Below, piece by piece: positions 27,313 through 37,159 of a stretch of 64,000 bases of DNA. The notes under the pieces were generated by a model. The model searched no databases. It saw only the letters and a list, made by a program, of their open reading frames with translations, and was not told where the DNA came from. The translations under genes and the position numbers were made by a program. Origin of the DNA: CAWKEY01 sp963848675 (lineage in GTDB: Bacteria; Pseudomonadota; Gammaproteobacteria; Methylococcales; Methylomonadaceae); contig CAWKEY010000044.1 in assembly GCA_963848675.1 (NCBI GenBank), positions 248,001 to 312,000 on the forward strand, given 5' to 3'. Numbering within the stretch: position 1 is the stretch's first letter; every line of letters begins with the position of its first letter.

Positions 27313-28727
27313 TCACTAACCGGGTTGCCGATATTTTGGTTTTTTAGGTAGTTTTCCGTCATGCCTGTGAAATCATGATGATTCTTGATGGTTTGCCGCT
27401 GCCATTGACAGCCATTTTGTTTGTTGTCTATGCGTTGCCTGATGATGTCCAAATAGTCATCAATTTCAGTATCGTAAACACCCAGGGATTTTAAACCTGA
27501 AATTGCTCTGGGCAGCAGTTCCGACTTTAGTAAATGGTGCAGGCGTTGTTTGCTGCCGTCAAACCAAATGATATGAGCGTCCAGTCCATGACGGGCGGCT
27601 TGATAAAAATTGTCTTTGGCTTGAGCGAAGGGCAGCGGCAGGCCTTTATTGATAATTTCAGTACAAATAGCCTGGGCAAGGCCATAATAAAATGCAGCGT
27701 TCGCGATGGTGTCGATCACTGTCGGCCCGGCAGCGGGGACACGATGTTCTATTCTGATATGTGGCGTGCCGTCGGGATCAAAACCAATTAAAGGCCGGTT
27801 CCAGCGCCATATGGTGCCGTTGTGCAAACGCAAATGCTCAAAGTGTTCGGGAGCAGAGTTTTGCGTGACGGGCAATAATATCGGGAAATGAACGAGATTT
27901 TCCTCGAAGCATTCAATGATGGAGTGCCTTGCGTAGCCGGAACCAAAACTTACCCGTTTCAGTGGTCCGTGAGCTACGCCCCCATATCCTCCCGTTTCAA
28001 TGGCCTGCTCGAATAGCGGGATCCGCGTCTCATGCCAGAGTTCTTTGCCGAACAAGAAGGGTGCGTTGGCGCACAATCCGGCCATAGGCGCCGAGGCAAT
28101 GATGGCGGCATTATAAAAATGATGGGCAATGGTCAGCGGCAACTGGATGTGGGTTTGAAAGGAAGTGGTAGCCGCCTCAAGCATGACGTCTTCATGATCA
28201 AATTTCAGATGTTCCACGCCTTGAATGTCGATATGTATCGGCTTGCCGCGGGAATGGAGAATCTGTTCATTGAGTGCCCGATACCGGTGCAGATCTGACA
28301 TATTGCCCAGATGCAAGTCGGTCTGTTGCAGGGTTGGCAGGATGCCAATCATGACGATTTTACTGTTCAGTCTTTCCGCGTGGAGGAGCGCCTTGTTCCA
28401 GATCGTCTGCAATTGCAGATGCAAACCACTAAACACACGGTCCGATAAGGGGGCCGGATAGCAGTTGAATTCTATATTGAATTTGGCAAGTTCAGCGGAG
28501 GCTAGCGGATCATCAAGCGTAGCCAGAAAATGCTCGTTAATGGGCAGCGGGCGCATGTTGTCATCAATGAGCCATGCCTCTATCTCAAAACCGGCCACGG
28601 GACTCCGGTTTGAGCAAACTTTTTGCTCAATCAACCGGTTCAGCAAGCGTGTCTCTTGCTTTAGTTTCTGATGAAAGCGCTCAAAGTCGCCCTCATCAAA
28701 TTTTGATTGAGAGATTTCTTGTCCCAT
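27297..28727 (-). CDS. GCS2-type glutamate-cysteine ligase family protein
   Basis: A 476-residue carboxylate-amine ligase of the glutamate-cysteine ligase superfamily: VAGFEIEAWLID (metal/substrate binding Glu), KFNIEFNCYPAP, LRLHNGTIWRWNRPLIG and IRIEHRVPAAGPTVIDTIANAAFYYGLA. The family makes gamma-glutamyl or related amide bonds using ATP; which substrate this branch uses is not known. It is not the main GshA type of E. coli. It is the first gene of the overlapping ligase / M14 hydrolase / YcgN unit. Confidence 0.8.
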   Translation of the reverse strand: MGQEISQSKFDEGDFERFHQKLKQETRLLNRLIEQKVCSNRSPVAGFEIEAWLIDDNMRPLPINEHFLATLDDPLASAELAKFNIEFNCYPAPLSDRVFSGLHLQLQTIWNKALLHAERLNSKIVMIGILPTLQQTDLHLGNMSDLHRYRALNEQILHSRGKPIHIDIQGVEHLKFDHEDVMLEAATTSFQTHIQLPLTIAHHFYNAAIIASAPMAGLCANAPFLFGKELWHETRIPLFEQAIETGGYGGVAHGPLKRVSFGSGYARHSIIECFEENLVHFPILLPVTQNSAPEHFEHLRLHNGTIWRWNRPLIGFDPDGTPHIRIEHRVPAAGPTVIDTIANAAFYYGLAQAICTEIINKGLPLPFAQAKDNFYQAARHGLDAHIIWFDGSKQRLHHLLKSELLPRAISGLKSLGVYDTEIDDYLDIIRQRIDNKQNGCQWQRQTIKNHHDFTGMTENYLKNQNIGNPVSEWKLM

Positions 28728-28820
28728 GACGTCACAGCAATGAATGCGGGGCTTTCATCATACGGCAGTTTTTGAAACGGGGTCAATGACGATGTGGCTG
28801 CCGGCCTGACCGCGTAGAGA

Positions 28821-29654
28821 CTAATTGAACAGCTCCCAGACCGGTGTAATGATTTCAGGCATGGGCGCCAGCCTGCCTAATTCGACCCATTGGTTGGCCG
28901 GACTGTGAAAATCCGAACCCATGGATCCGGCCAGACCAAATTGCTTGGCATAGTTCGCCACCAACCTGATTTCATCGTTGCTGTTTCTGCCTGTCACCAC
29001 TTCAATACCCTGGCCGCCCGCTGCTTTAAAGGCTGTCAATAAGCGTTTCATCCAGTTGGCGGTGAGCTTGTAACGCAAGGGATGCGCCAATACGGCGATA
29101 CCGCCGGACTCGGTGATCCAGCTGATTGCCAGCGCCAGTTCCGCCCACTCGGTAGCCACATAAGCGGGTTTGCCCTGGCCAAGATAGCGATCAAAGGCTT
29201 CCTGCTGGCTGGACACATGATGTTGTGCCAGGAGAAAGTCGGCAAAATGGGTGCGTGTGATCATGCCGTCTCCGGCTGCCCGCATGACAGCCTGAAGCGC
29301 GCCGGGAATACGTTTTTGTTCCAGTTTGTAAGCAATTTTTTCCGCGCGTTGCAGGCGAGTGGCTTGGAGATTATGGCTGGCTTCGGCTAGAGGTGGATAA
29401 GCAGGATTAATGTCCAGACCTACAATGTGCAGGCATTTGCCCTGCCAGCTGGTTGAAAGCTCTATGCCGGGTATTAAGCGCATCCCTGTTGCCGCAGCGG
29501 TGATCTGCGCCTCATGGAGTCCGGCCGTGCAGTCATGATCAGTCAAGGCCAGTGCTGTCACCCCTTGCTCATGGGCACGCTGCACCAATTCCCTGGGCGT
29601 CAATACCCCATCAGAGGCTGTAGAGTGAGAGTGTAAGTCATAGAGCTCAGTCAT
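28821..29654 (-). CDS. rnm: PHP-domain phosphoesterase (RNase AM / YciV-like)
   Basis: A 277-residue PHP protein: DLHSHSTASDGVLTP and ALTDHDCTAG supply metal-binding His/Asp, GIELSTSW the Glu and MGSDFHSP a further ligand pair. E. coli RNase AM (Rnm, YciV) of this family processes the 5' ends of 5S and 23S rRNA, and the related enzymes hydrolyse 3',5'-bisphosphonucleotides. The gene abuts the ABC transporter gene (stop and start 2 nt apart, ABC first), so they form an operon. Confidence 0.88.
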   Translation of the reverse strand: MTELYDLHSHSTASDGVLTPRELVQRAHEQGVTALALTDHDCTAGLHEAQITAAATGMRLIPGIELSTSWQGKCLHIVGLDINPAYPPLAEASHNLQATRLQRAEKIAYKLEQKRIPGALQAVMRAAGDGMITRTHFADFLLAQHHVSSQQEAFDRYLGQGKPAYVATEWAELALAISWITESGGIAVLAHPLRYKLTANWMKRLLTAFKAAGGQGIEVVTGRNSNDEIRLVANYAKQFGLAGSMGSDFHSPANQWVELGRLAPMPEIITPVWELFN

Positions 29655-29656
29655 GG

Positions 29657-31459
29657 TTACTGATACTCGCCATACAGTTTGGCATAGAGGCCTTTTTGAT
29701 TGATTAAAGCTTCATGCTGGCCATGTTCGCAAATGCCGCCTTGTTCAAAGACATACACATGATCAGCTTGTTTAACGGCGCTCAGGCGATGGGCGATGAT
29801 GATGGTTGTGCGGCCTTTCAAAAAATGCGAGAGCGCCTGGTGTAATTTATATTCCGTTGCACTATCCAGAGCCGAAGTCGCCTCATCCAGTATCACAACC
29901 TTGGGGTTGGCGACTATCATCCGGGCTATGGCCATGCGCTGACGCTGGCCGCCGGAAAGCCGCATGCCCAGGCGGCCGACGATAGTATCCAAACCTTGCT
30001 CCAGATATTTAACGGTGTCTTTTAACTGGGCGATAGTCAGTGCATTCCATAAGGCCGCATCGGTTGCCGGCCGGCCTAAGGTCAGATTGGCCCGGATAGT
30101 ATCGTTAAAGAGGATAGGGTGCTGGAGTACAGTGACGACATTTTCTCTGACTACTTCAAGACCTATGCGTTCAATAGCCACACCGTCGAAATAGATATGT
30201 CCGTCATTTGGCGGATACAGCCCGATCAGGGTTTGTACCAGAGTCGATTTGCCGCCGCCGCTGGCGCCGACCAGGGCTACTTTCTCTCCCGCTTTGATTT
30301 TTAATTGGATGCCGTTGAGAATTTTTTCATCTTTATAGCTAAAGTGCAGGTTATCCACCTGGATGGAGACGGTTTTTTTGTGCAAAAAGGGATTTTCAAG
30401 ATGAGGATAATGCGGCTCCTGTTTGAGCGCATTCAATTTGTTGATTCGAGTTAAGGCCGCTTTTGCCGCATAAAACGCGTATTGAATGTTCAAGACTTCC
30501 TGAACCGGCGCCATCATAAACCAGAGGTAGCCGAACACCGCGAGCATTTGACCGATGCTCAGATCAGAATAAAACACCATGAGCATGGCGCAGGCGCGGA
30601 AAATATCAAAACCGAATAGAAACACCAGGAAACTCAGGCGTGTGGCGGCATCGCTTTTCCAGGCAAAGGCGGTTGAATATTCCTTGACGGCACGGGCCGA
30701 TTCAATTAACTGCCGGCAGTAATGCTGCTCGCGGTTACTGGCACGAATTTGATTGATAGCTTCCAGGGTTTCAGTCAAGGCTTGTTGAAATACTTCATAA
30801 GCGGAGTTTTCCTTGGCCTTAAGGTCTTTAACACGGGAGCCGACCACGCGGGTGAAATAAATCACCACCGGATTTAATAACAGGATAAACAGGCCCAATT
30901 GCCAGTGCATCCACAATAAAATGACAGCAGTGCCAATAATGGTCAGGCTTGCAACCAGCAGCTTGCTGACGGTATTGCCGATAAAGTTGTCGATGGTATC
31001 CAGATCCTTGACCAAATAGGTAACCACGGTGCCGGTGCCGAGGCTTTCGTATTCGGACATGGAAATGGTTTGTAAATGTCCAAGCAGGTTTTTTCGAATG
31101 CGGAAGATGATGTCTTTGGAAATGCAGGAAAACTGCCGGGCCTGAATGATATTAAAAATAATCGCAATGATCCGCAGCAGTAAGCTGGCCACTAGAACGG
31201 CAGAAATGTACAGGATGGGGGTATGCCATTGCGCCGGAAACAGCCCATTGAGCACCGCAATGGTGATGCCGGGCTTGTTAAGCAGCACCTCATCCACCAG
31301 AAGCGGCATGAGCAAAGGTACTGGAACGCTGGCAACGGTTGCCAGAATGGCAACAAGATGGGCATAAATGAGTTCTTTTTTATGCTCCAAAGCAATTTGA
31401 TAGATATAATCCCAGCTATAAGCTTGACTGGCTTGTTGTGAGGGATTTTTAGCTTGCAC
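29657..31459 (-). CDS. ABC-type exporter, fused permease and ATPase
   Basis: A 600-residue half transporter: six membrane helices in residues about 35-330 (type-1 exporter fold, MsbA/lipid or peptide class) followed by an ATPase domain with Walker A GASGGGKSTLV, signature LSGGQRQRMAIARM, Walker B VVILDEATSALD and the switch IIAHRLSAV. It should work as a homodimer. The exported substrate is not evident from sequence or context; the downstream gene is an rRNA-maturation-type phosphoesterase. Start ATG 31459 is the only strong choice. Confidence 0.9.
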   Translation of the reverse strand: MQAKNPSQQASQAYSWDYIYQIALEHKKELIYAHLVAILATVASVPVPLLMPLLVDEVLLNKPGITIAVLNGLFPAQWHTPILYISAVLVASLLLRIIAIIFNIIQARQFSCISKDIIFRIRKNLLGHLQTISMSEYESLGTGTVVTYLVKDLDTIDNFIGNTVSKLLVASLTIIGTAVILLWMHWQLGLFILLLNPVVIYFTRVVGSRVKDLKAKENSAYEVFQQALTETLEAINQIRASNREQHYCRQLIESARAVKEYSTAFAWKSDAATRLSFLVFLFGFDIFRACAMLMVFYSDLSIGQMLAVFGYLWFMMAPVQEVLNIQYAFYAAKAALTRINKLNALKQEPHYPHLENPFLHKKTVSIQVDNLHFSYKDEKILNGIQLKIKAGEKVALVGASGGGKSTLVQTLIGLYPPNDGHIYFDGVAIERIGLEVVRENVVTVLQHPILFNDTIRANLTLGRPATDAALWNALTIAQLKDTVKYLEQGLDTIVGRLGMRLSGGQRQRMAIARMIVANPKVVILDEATSALDSATEYKLHQALSHFLKGRTTIIIAHRLSAVKQADHVYVFEQGGICEHGQHEALINQKGLYAKLYGEYQ

Positions 31460-31544
31460 GGATAAATATATCAGGGATGTTGTTTTTTTAAATTATAACT
31501 GTCAGAAACAGCTTTAGGAATCAATATAAAGTGTTGTTGGAACT

Positions 31545-33458
31545 ATGAACATAAAATACTGGCCTGCAATAGGGGCGGTTTGTGGTTTGCTGATTGCACC
31601 TGGCACAGCATTCAGTAATAGCCTGGATCAGCAAAGAAATGATTTTTTGCTGGCTGAACAGCTGATTGAACAGGGCGATGACAGCGCTTTCTCAAATCTG
31701 AGTTTGTCTTTAAGAGATTATCCGCTGTATCCCTATTTGCACTACCTCTGGTTAAAAAACAATTTGCCGCAAACCGGCAAGGTGCTGGCTTTCTTGTCGG
31801 ATCACAAAGACAGCCGCTACGCCGGCCTGTTAAGGCATAAATGGTTGGCTTATCTTGCAGAACAGCAGCGTTGGCAAGAATTCATGCAGCATTATCAAGC
31901 AAGCAATAATGCGGCACTTGAGTGTCAGTTTTATTGGGCAAAGTATAAGACAGGCCAGGCGCAAGAGGCATTGAATGCAGCCAAGCGCTTGTGGATAGTA
32001 GGCAATTCACTGCCGAAAGAATGCGATTCGCTGACATCTGCTTTAATCATGTCCCCGGTTTTTACTCAGGATCTGATTTGGCAGCGCTTTGAATTAGCGC
32101 TCAAGAAAGATAATCTGCCATTAGCCGAACATGTTAAACGCCTGCTGCCAGGCAGCGATCAGGCAATGGCCGAGCTGTGGTTGCGGGTTCATAAACAGCC
32201 TTCGTTAATACAAGAGCCGAGTCTTTGGTCAGGACATGACGGCCGATTGGGACGCATTTTTGCCCATGGTGTGGATCGGATGGCCAAGTCAGATCTGGAG
32301 TTGGCCCTGATGATCTGGGATGAACAAAAGCCTTTGTTTACCCTGGATAACCCGACCGAACAACAACTCGAGCGGCGACTGGCGCTGGCGCTGGCGGCCA
32401 AGAAAAATAAAAACGCCTACAGCCGTCTGATTCGCTTGCTTGATGTTGACGAGACAGTCAGAGAATGGAAAGTAAGAGCCGCCCTGCTGGAGCAAAACTG
32501 GCAGCATGTTTCGGAGGCATTAGCCGGTTTGACTGCGGAAGAAAAGCAGCAGCCCAGATGGCAATACTGGCAGGCTCGCGCCCTGGTTAAAACGGGCGAT
32601 GCGGCGCAGGCGCAAACGGTTTACAACAGTCTTGCTCAGGACAGGAGTTTTTACGGATTCCTGGCTGCAGACAACATCAACAAGCCTTATCAATTGGCCG
32701 ATAAACCGGTTTTTCTTGCCGGCAACCAACTTGAAGCATTGGCAGGGGAAGCCGATTTCAAAGTCATTCAGGAATTCAGATTCTTGGGCCGGGATGAAGA
32801 AGCGCAAAGGCAATGGTGGTTCGCGATCAATAAACTCGACAAAGACAAACTGATGACTGCCGCTAAACTGGCCCAGCAGTGGCAATGGCATCAGGTCGCC
32901 ATTTTTACCCTGGCCAAGTCGGATTATTGGGACGATTTGGCGTTGCGTTTCCCCGTCCATTATACAAGCGAGGTTGAATATAACGCTTATCAGCATAACC
33001 TGGATCCCGCCCTTGTTTTTGGCCTTATTCGCCAGGAAAGCGTGTTTGACAGGACCGCCAAGTCACCGGTAGGCGCCAGAGGTTTAATGCAAATCATGCC
33101 GAAAACAGGTCAGCAAATCGCCCGGGAACTCAACGAACAATGGCAATCGGACAATAGCTTGTTTAACCCAGATGTGAATGTGAAATACGGAACGTACTAT
33201 TACAAACAGTTGCTAAATCGTTTTAATGGTCATTTTGCTCTGGCAACGGCTGCTTACAATGCAGGGCCAGCGCGGGTTGCCGGTTGGTTGCCAAGTCTGG
33301 AAACCGTTCCTGCCGATATATGGATTGAGACCATTCCTTTTAAAGAAACCAGAAAATATGTGTCGTCTGTACTTTCGTATGCCATGATTTATCAGCAGCG
33401 TATAAACAAGAAGGCGTTCAGGATTAAAGATTTGATGCGTGATGTGCTGCCGGGTTAA
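31545..33458 (+). CDS. slt: Soluble lytic murein transglycosylase Slt
   Basis: A 637-residue periplasmic enzyme that cleaves peptidoglycan strands to 1,6-anhydromuramic ends. A signal peptide (ends PGTAFS) is followed by a long alpha-superhelical U-domain (about 25-460) and a C-terminal goose-lysozyme-like catalytic domain with the acid Glu498 (FGLIRQESVFDRTAKSPVGARGLMQIMP) and AAYNAGPARV. Length agrees with E. coli Slt70. It diverges from the ABC exporter across an 85-nt intergenic region. Confidence 0.95.
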   Translation: MNIKYWPAIGAVCGLLIAPGTAFSNSLDQQRNDFLLAEQLIEQGDDSAFSNLSLSLRDYPLYPYLHYLWLKNNLPQTGKVLAFLSDHKDSRYAGLLRHKWLAYLAEQQRWQEFMQHYQASNNAALECQFYWAKYKTGQAQEALNAAKRLWIVGNSLPKECDSLTSALIMSPVFTQDLIWQRFELALKKDNLPLAEHVKRLLPGSDQAMAELWLRVHKQPSLIQEPSLWSGHDGRLGRIFAHGVDRMAKSDLELALMIWDEQKPLFTLDNPTEQQLERRLALALAAKKNKNAYSRLIRLLDVDETVREWKVRAALLEQNWQHVSEALAGLTAEEKQQPRWQYWQARALVKTGDAAQAQTVYNSLAQDRSFYGFLAADNINKPYQLADKPVFLAGNQLEALAGEADFKVIQEFRFLGRDEEAQRQWWFAINKLDKDKLMTAAKLAQQWQWHQVAIFTLAKSDYWDDLALRFPVHYTSEVEYNAYQHNLDPALVFGLIRQESVFDRTAKSPVGARGLMQIMPKTGQQIARELNEQWQSDNSLFNPDVNVKYGTYYYKQLLNRFNGHFALATAAYNAGPARVAGWLPSLETVPADIWIETIPFKETRKYVSSVLSYAMIYQQRINKKAFRIKDLMRDVLPG

Positions 33459-33538
33459 AAATTGAGCTGATTTTTTTCGGGGTCTGTTAGATAATGCCCA
33501 GTTTATTATAATAATAATTAATTTAGGTACCGAAGATT

Positions 33539-34054
33539 ATGGAGAAACAGCATAGTTTTACGCGCGAAGAATTGTTGAAGTCCGGCAGGGGTGAACTCTA
33601 CGGGCCAAAAAATGCGCAATTGCCTTTACCCAACATGCTAATGATGGATCGTATTACCTATATCTCGGATGAAGGGGGCGCGTATGGGAAGGGCGAGATC
33701 GTTGCTGAGCTGGATATAACTCCTGATTTATGGTTTTTTGCCTGTCATTTTCAGGGCGACCCCGTTATGCCCGGGTGCCTGGGCCTCGATGCCATGTGGC
33801 AGCTGGTTGGTTTTTACTTGTGCTGGCTGGGTGGTCCCGGTAAGGGCCGGGCTTTGGGCGTAGGTGAGGTCAAATTTACCGGACAAGTCCTGCCAACCGC
33901 TAAGAAGGTAATTTACCGAATTAACTTAAAAAGAGTGATTATGCGTAAACTGGTTATGGGTATCGCTGATGCCACCATGGACGTCGATGGCAAAGTCATT
34001 TACGAGGCGCACGACTTACGGGTTGGTTTATTTACTTCCACAGCAGATTTTTGA
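33539..34054 (+). CDS. fabA: 3-hydroxydecanoyl-ACP dehydratase/isomerase FabA
   Basis: A 171-residue hot-dog enzyme that dehydrates 3-hydroxydecanoyl-ACP and isomerises the double bond, the entry to unsaturated fatty acids in gammaproteobacteria. Active-site His and Asp are in [23 protein letters not shown]. The length equals that of the family. It is followed 10 nt later by fabB, its partner enzyme, in the standard fabAB operon. A TATAAT at 33507-33512 is a weak promoter candidate for it. Confidence 0.98.
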   Translation: MEKQHSFTREELLKSGRGELYGPKNAQLPLPNMLMMDRITYISDEGGAYGKGEIVAELDITPDLWFFACHFQGDPVMPGCLGLDAMWQLVGFYLCWLGGPGKGRALGVGEVKFTGQVLPTAKKVIYRINLKRVIMRKLVMGIADATMDVDGKVIYEAHDLRVGLFTSTADF

Positions 34055-34064
34055 GATATTAGCA

Positions 34065-35285
34065 ATGAAAAGAGTTGTCGTAACCGGTTTGGGTATTGTT
34101 TCCAGTATAGGGAATAACCGGAATGAGGTGGTCGATTCCCTAAAACAAGGCCGTTCTGGAATCGTTTTTGCTGAAACTTATAAGGAACTGGGTTTTCGTA
34201 GTCATGTGCATGGGCCCATTAATATTGATCTGGACGCTTTCATCGATCGCAAAATAAAACGCTTCATGGGCGACGGGGCTGCGTTCAACTATATTGCCAT
34301 GCAACAGGCCATTGATGATTCCGGTTTGGCTGCAGCAGAGGTATCAAATTTCCGGACCGGTCTGGTAATGGGTTCGGGTGGTCCTTCAACCGCAAACATT
34401 GTTGAAGCGGCGGATATTTTGCGTGAAAAAGGCGTTAAACATGTTGGGCCTTACCGGGTGCCCAGAAGCATGTCCAGCACCAATACCGCGTGCCTGGCGA
34501 CACCTTTTAAAATCAAGGGCGTGAATTACACGATCAGCTCCGCCTGCGCCACCAGTGCGCACTGTATCGGCCATGCCATGGAACTTATCCAGATGGGCAA
34601 ACAGGATATCGTGTTTGCCGGTGGTGGTGAAGAGGTGCACTGGACCATGTCCGTGTTATTTGATGCCATGGGCGCCTTATCAACCAAATACAATGCCACC
34701 CCAGCCACCGCATCACGGCCTTACGACGAGACTCGCGACGGTTTCGTTATTTCCGGTGGCGGCGGTGTATTGGTCGTTGAAGAACTGGAACATGCCAAAG
34801 CGCGCGGCGCCAAAATCTACGCCGAGCTGGTCGGATACGGTGCCACGTCTGACGGCTATGACATGGTACAGCCTTCGGGTGAAGGCGCTGTGCGTTGTAT
34901 GCAGCAGGCCATGGTGACCGTCAACGGCAACATTGATTATATCAACGCGCACGGGACCAGTACGCCGGTCGGCGATACCAAAGAACTGGAAGCCTTGCGT
35001 ACGGTGTTTGGCGCCGGCAATGTGCCCAAGGTCAGCTCCACCAAGTCGCTGACCGGCCATGCTTTGGGCGCTGCCGGCGTTAATGAGGCGATTTATTCAC
35101 TGTTAATGATGGAAGAAAAATTTCTCAGTGCTTCGGCCAACATTACTCAGCTTGATCCAGGCGCAGCAGGCATTCCAATAGTGCGCGAGCGTGAGGATAA
35201 TGTCACCTTGAACACGATCATGTCGAACAGTTTCGGTTTTGGCGGAACCAACGCCACCCTGATTTTTCAGCGTTATAACGGTTAA
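34065..35285 (+). CDS. fabB: 3-oxoacyl-ACP synthase I FabB
   Basis: A 406-residue condensing enzyme that elongates unsaturated acyl-ACP with malonyl-ACP. Catalytic Cys in [11 protein letters not shown] and the two His residues in [11 protein letters not shown] and [11 protein letters not shown] are present, and the C-terminal [15 protein letters not shown] motif is intact. ATG 34065 ([10 protein letters not shown]) is the family start; the longer open frame from 33969 lies in the wrong frame of fabA and is not used. It is coupled to fabA with 10 nt between. Confidence 0.98.
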   Translation: MKRVVVTGLGIVSSIGNNRNEVVDSLKQGRSGIVFAETYKELGFRSHVHGPINIDLDAFIDRKIKRFMGDGAAFNYIAMQQAIDDSGLAAAEVSNFRTGLVMGSGGPSTANIVEAADILREKGVKHVGPYRVPRSMSSTNTACLATPFKIKGVNYTISSACATSAHCIGHAMELIQMGKQDIVFAGGGEEVHWTMSVLFDAMGALSTKYNATPATASRPYDETRDGFVISGGGGVLVVEELEHAKARGAKIYAELVGYGATSDGYDMVQPSGEGAVRCMQQAMVTVNGNIDYINAHGTSTPVGDTKELEALRTVFGAGNVPKVSSTKSLTGHALGAAGVNEAIYSLLMMEEKFLSASANITQLDPGAAGIPIVREREDNVTLNTIMSNSFGFGGTNATLIFQRYNG

Positions 35286-35304
35286 CGGAATCTTTTATTC
35301 ACTA

Positions 35305-35340
35305 CGAAGACACGAAGAAATAACAACTTCGTGTCCTTCG
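35305..35340 (+). other. Long inverted repeat between fabB and ttcA
   Basis: CGAAG-ACACGAAG (35305-35317) is complementary to CTTCGTGTCCTTCG (35327-35340) around a 9-nt loop, giving a stem of about 13 bp. There is no T-run after it, so it may be a repeat-derived or processing hairpin rather than an intrinsic terminator. Confidence 0.55.
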
Positions 35341-35410
35341 GGGTGATAGTCTCCAACCGATTTCCAGTGAATTTCCTTTTTTTTCTTTCAAATATTTCAT
35401 ATCTCTGACC

Positions 35411-36265
35411 ATGTCAGATCCAAGCAAAAAATCCAGAACCCAGTTTAACAAACTACAAAAACGTTTACGGCATTATGTCGGCGATGCGATTGCCGATTAC
35501 AACATGATCGAAAACGGCGATAAGGTCATGGTGTGTTTATCCGGCGGCAAGGATTCCTTTACCATGCTGGATATCCTGCTCAATTTGCAAAAAACCGCAC
35601 CGGTTGATTTTGAATTGATAGCCGTCAACCTGGATCAAAAGCAGCCTGGTTTTCCCAAGCACGTCTTGCCGGAATATCTTGAAGCGTTGGCTGTGCCTTA
35701 TCATATTATCGAGAAAGATACCTACAGTGTCGTCAAGCGCATAATTCCCGAAGGCCAAACCACCTGTGGGCTGTGTTCAAGATTAAGACGCGGCACCTTG
35801 TATGGCTATGCGGAAGCCAACGGCGTAACCAAAATCGCCCTGGGCCATCATCGTGATGACATTCTGGAAACGTTTTTCCTGAACATTTTTTACGGGGGCA
35901 AGCTGAAAGCCATGCCGCCCAAGCTGCTGAGTGATGATAAGAAAAATATCGTCATCCGGCCGCTGGCCTATTGCCGTGAAAAAGATATTGAACGTTTCTC
36001 GCTGTTCAAGGATTTCCCCATCATTCCCTGCAATTTGTGCGGTTCCCAGCAAAATTTGCAAAGACAGGCCATGAAAGTCATGCTCAGAAACTGGGATAAA
36101 CAGTTTCCGGGGCGCCTGGAAACCATTTTTACCAGTCTGCAGAATGTCGCGCCTTCACAATTGGCGGATACGCAATTATTTGATTTCACGGGGCTCAAAC
36201 AAGGGCGGCAGGCGGAAGATGAGATGATGTCAATGAATGCCGGTCTGGAAGTGCTAGAACAATAA
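35411..36265 (+). CDS. ttcA: tRNA 2-thiocytidine biosynthesis protein TtcA
   Basis: A 284-residue enzyme that thiolates C32 of some tRNAs using an Fe-S cluster. PP-loop SGGKDSFT, cluster ligands in [10 protein letters not shown] and CNLCGS, and [27 protein letters not shown] are all present, so it is complete. Its TAA stop shares one base with the ATG of the downstream SAM hydrolase gene (TAATG), so the two are translationally coupled. Confidence 0.97.
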   Translation: MSDPSKKSRTQFNKLQKRLRHYVGDAIADYNMIENGDKVMVCLSGGKDSFTMLDILLNLQKTAPVDFELIAVNLDQKQPGFPKHVLPEYLEALAVPYHIIEKDTYSVVKRIIPEGQTTCGLCSRLRRGTLYGYAEANGVTKIALGHHRDDILETFFLNIFYGGKLKAMPPKLLSDDKKNIVIRPLAYCREKDIERFSLFKDFPIIPCNLCGSQQNLQRQAMKVMLRNWDKQFPGRLETIFTSLQNVAPSQLADTQLFDFTGLKQGRQAEDEMMSMNAGLEVLEQ

Positions 36266-37005
36266 TGGCCATTCCGGCCATTATCCTGTTTACCGATTTT
36301 GGTCCCGCGGGCCCTTACCTGGGGCAAATGGAATGCGTGTTAAGACAAATCGCGCCGGCCGCTCCAATCATTAATCTTGTCAGTGACGCACCTGTCGCCA
36401 ATCCATGTGCCAGTGCCTATTTGCTGGCGGCGCTGCGCTCCAGTTTTGCCGAAAACAGTATTTTTCTCGCAGTGGTCGACCCAGGCGTCGGCAGTGAACG
36501 CAAAGCCGTGGTGTTGCGCGCCGATGGACACTATTTTGTAGGCCCTGATAACGATTTGTTGAATACGGTCGCCGTTCAATCCCGGCAGACGCAGTGGTTT
36601 GAGATTACCTGGCAACCTGAACACTGCTCAATGAGTTTTCACGGCCGTGATCTGTTCGCCCCCGTTGCCGCCAAACTGGCCACCAATGCGGCAGCGGACT
36701 TGCTGTTGCCAATGGGCGTGCCCGATTTAGGCGATTGGCCAGAAGATTTGTGGGAAGTGATCTATTTTGATCATTACGGCAATGCCATGACCGGTTTGCG
36801 TTTCTATACAGGTCTTGCCGGCAGATTGCTGACTGTCAACGGAACAAGGATTGCACCGGCCGATACCTTCAGTGCAGTGGCCGAGCGACAGGCCTTCTGG
36901 TATAAAAACTCCAGCGGCCTAGTCGAAATTGCCGTTAATAAAGGCAGTGCTCAACAGCAACTGAATCTTGAATTGGGCACCCCCATTTCTTTTTCAAATC
37001 ATTAG
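36265..37005 (+). CDS. SAM hydrolase / adenosyl-chloride-type protein (DUF62 family)
   Basis: A 246-residue protein of the S-adenosyl-L-methionine hydroxide adenosyltransferase (DUF62) family, relatives of fluorinases and chlorinases. Signatures: LFTDFGPAGPYLGQMECVL, FLAVVDPGVGSERKAVVLRADGHYFVGPDNDLL, FHGRDLFAPVAA, YFDHYGNAMTGLR. Housekeeping members hydrolyse SAM to adenosine and methionine. The start is coupled to the ttcA stop; ttcA uses no SAM itself, so the link is not understood. Confidence 0.9.
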   Translation: MAIPAIILFTDFGPAGPYLGQMECVLRQIAPAAPIINLVSDAPVANPCASAYLLAALRSSFAENSIFLAVVDPGVGSERKAVVLRADGHYFVGPDNDLLNTVAVQSRQTQWFEITWQPEHCSMSFHGRDLFAPVAAKLATNAAADLLLPMGVPDLGDWPEDLWEVIYFDHYGNAMTGLRFYTGLAGRLLTVNGTRIAPADTFSAVAERQAFWYKNSSGLVEIAVNKGSAQQQLNLELGTPISFSNH

Positions 37006-37087
37006 CAGGCGGTCTGGCCGCTTGCTCAATTTCACGTATCAAAACAGGCAGTCCTGGTTAGGGAGAAATTTTGACCGGTAGTGTTCC

Positions 37088-37117
37088 TTGACAGGAGAAG
37101 CGTTTGTTTTTGATAAA
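37088..37117 (+). promoter_or_regulatory. Candidate sigma-70 promoter of selO
   Basis: A perfect -35 TTGACA (37088-37093) is followed after 18 nt by GATAAA (4/6 match to -10). It lies 43 nt before the selO start. No other strong element is visible in the 155-nt spacer. Confidence 0.4.
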
Positions 37118-37159
37118 CATCTGTTGCATGATTATTGCTTACCCTGACTCCTTACAACC

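Noticed and set aside
33969..34064. Longer fabB start
   Set aside because: The added 32 residues are the out-of-frame reading of the fabA 3' end; ATG 34065 gives the family N-terminus.
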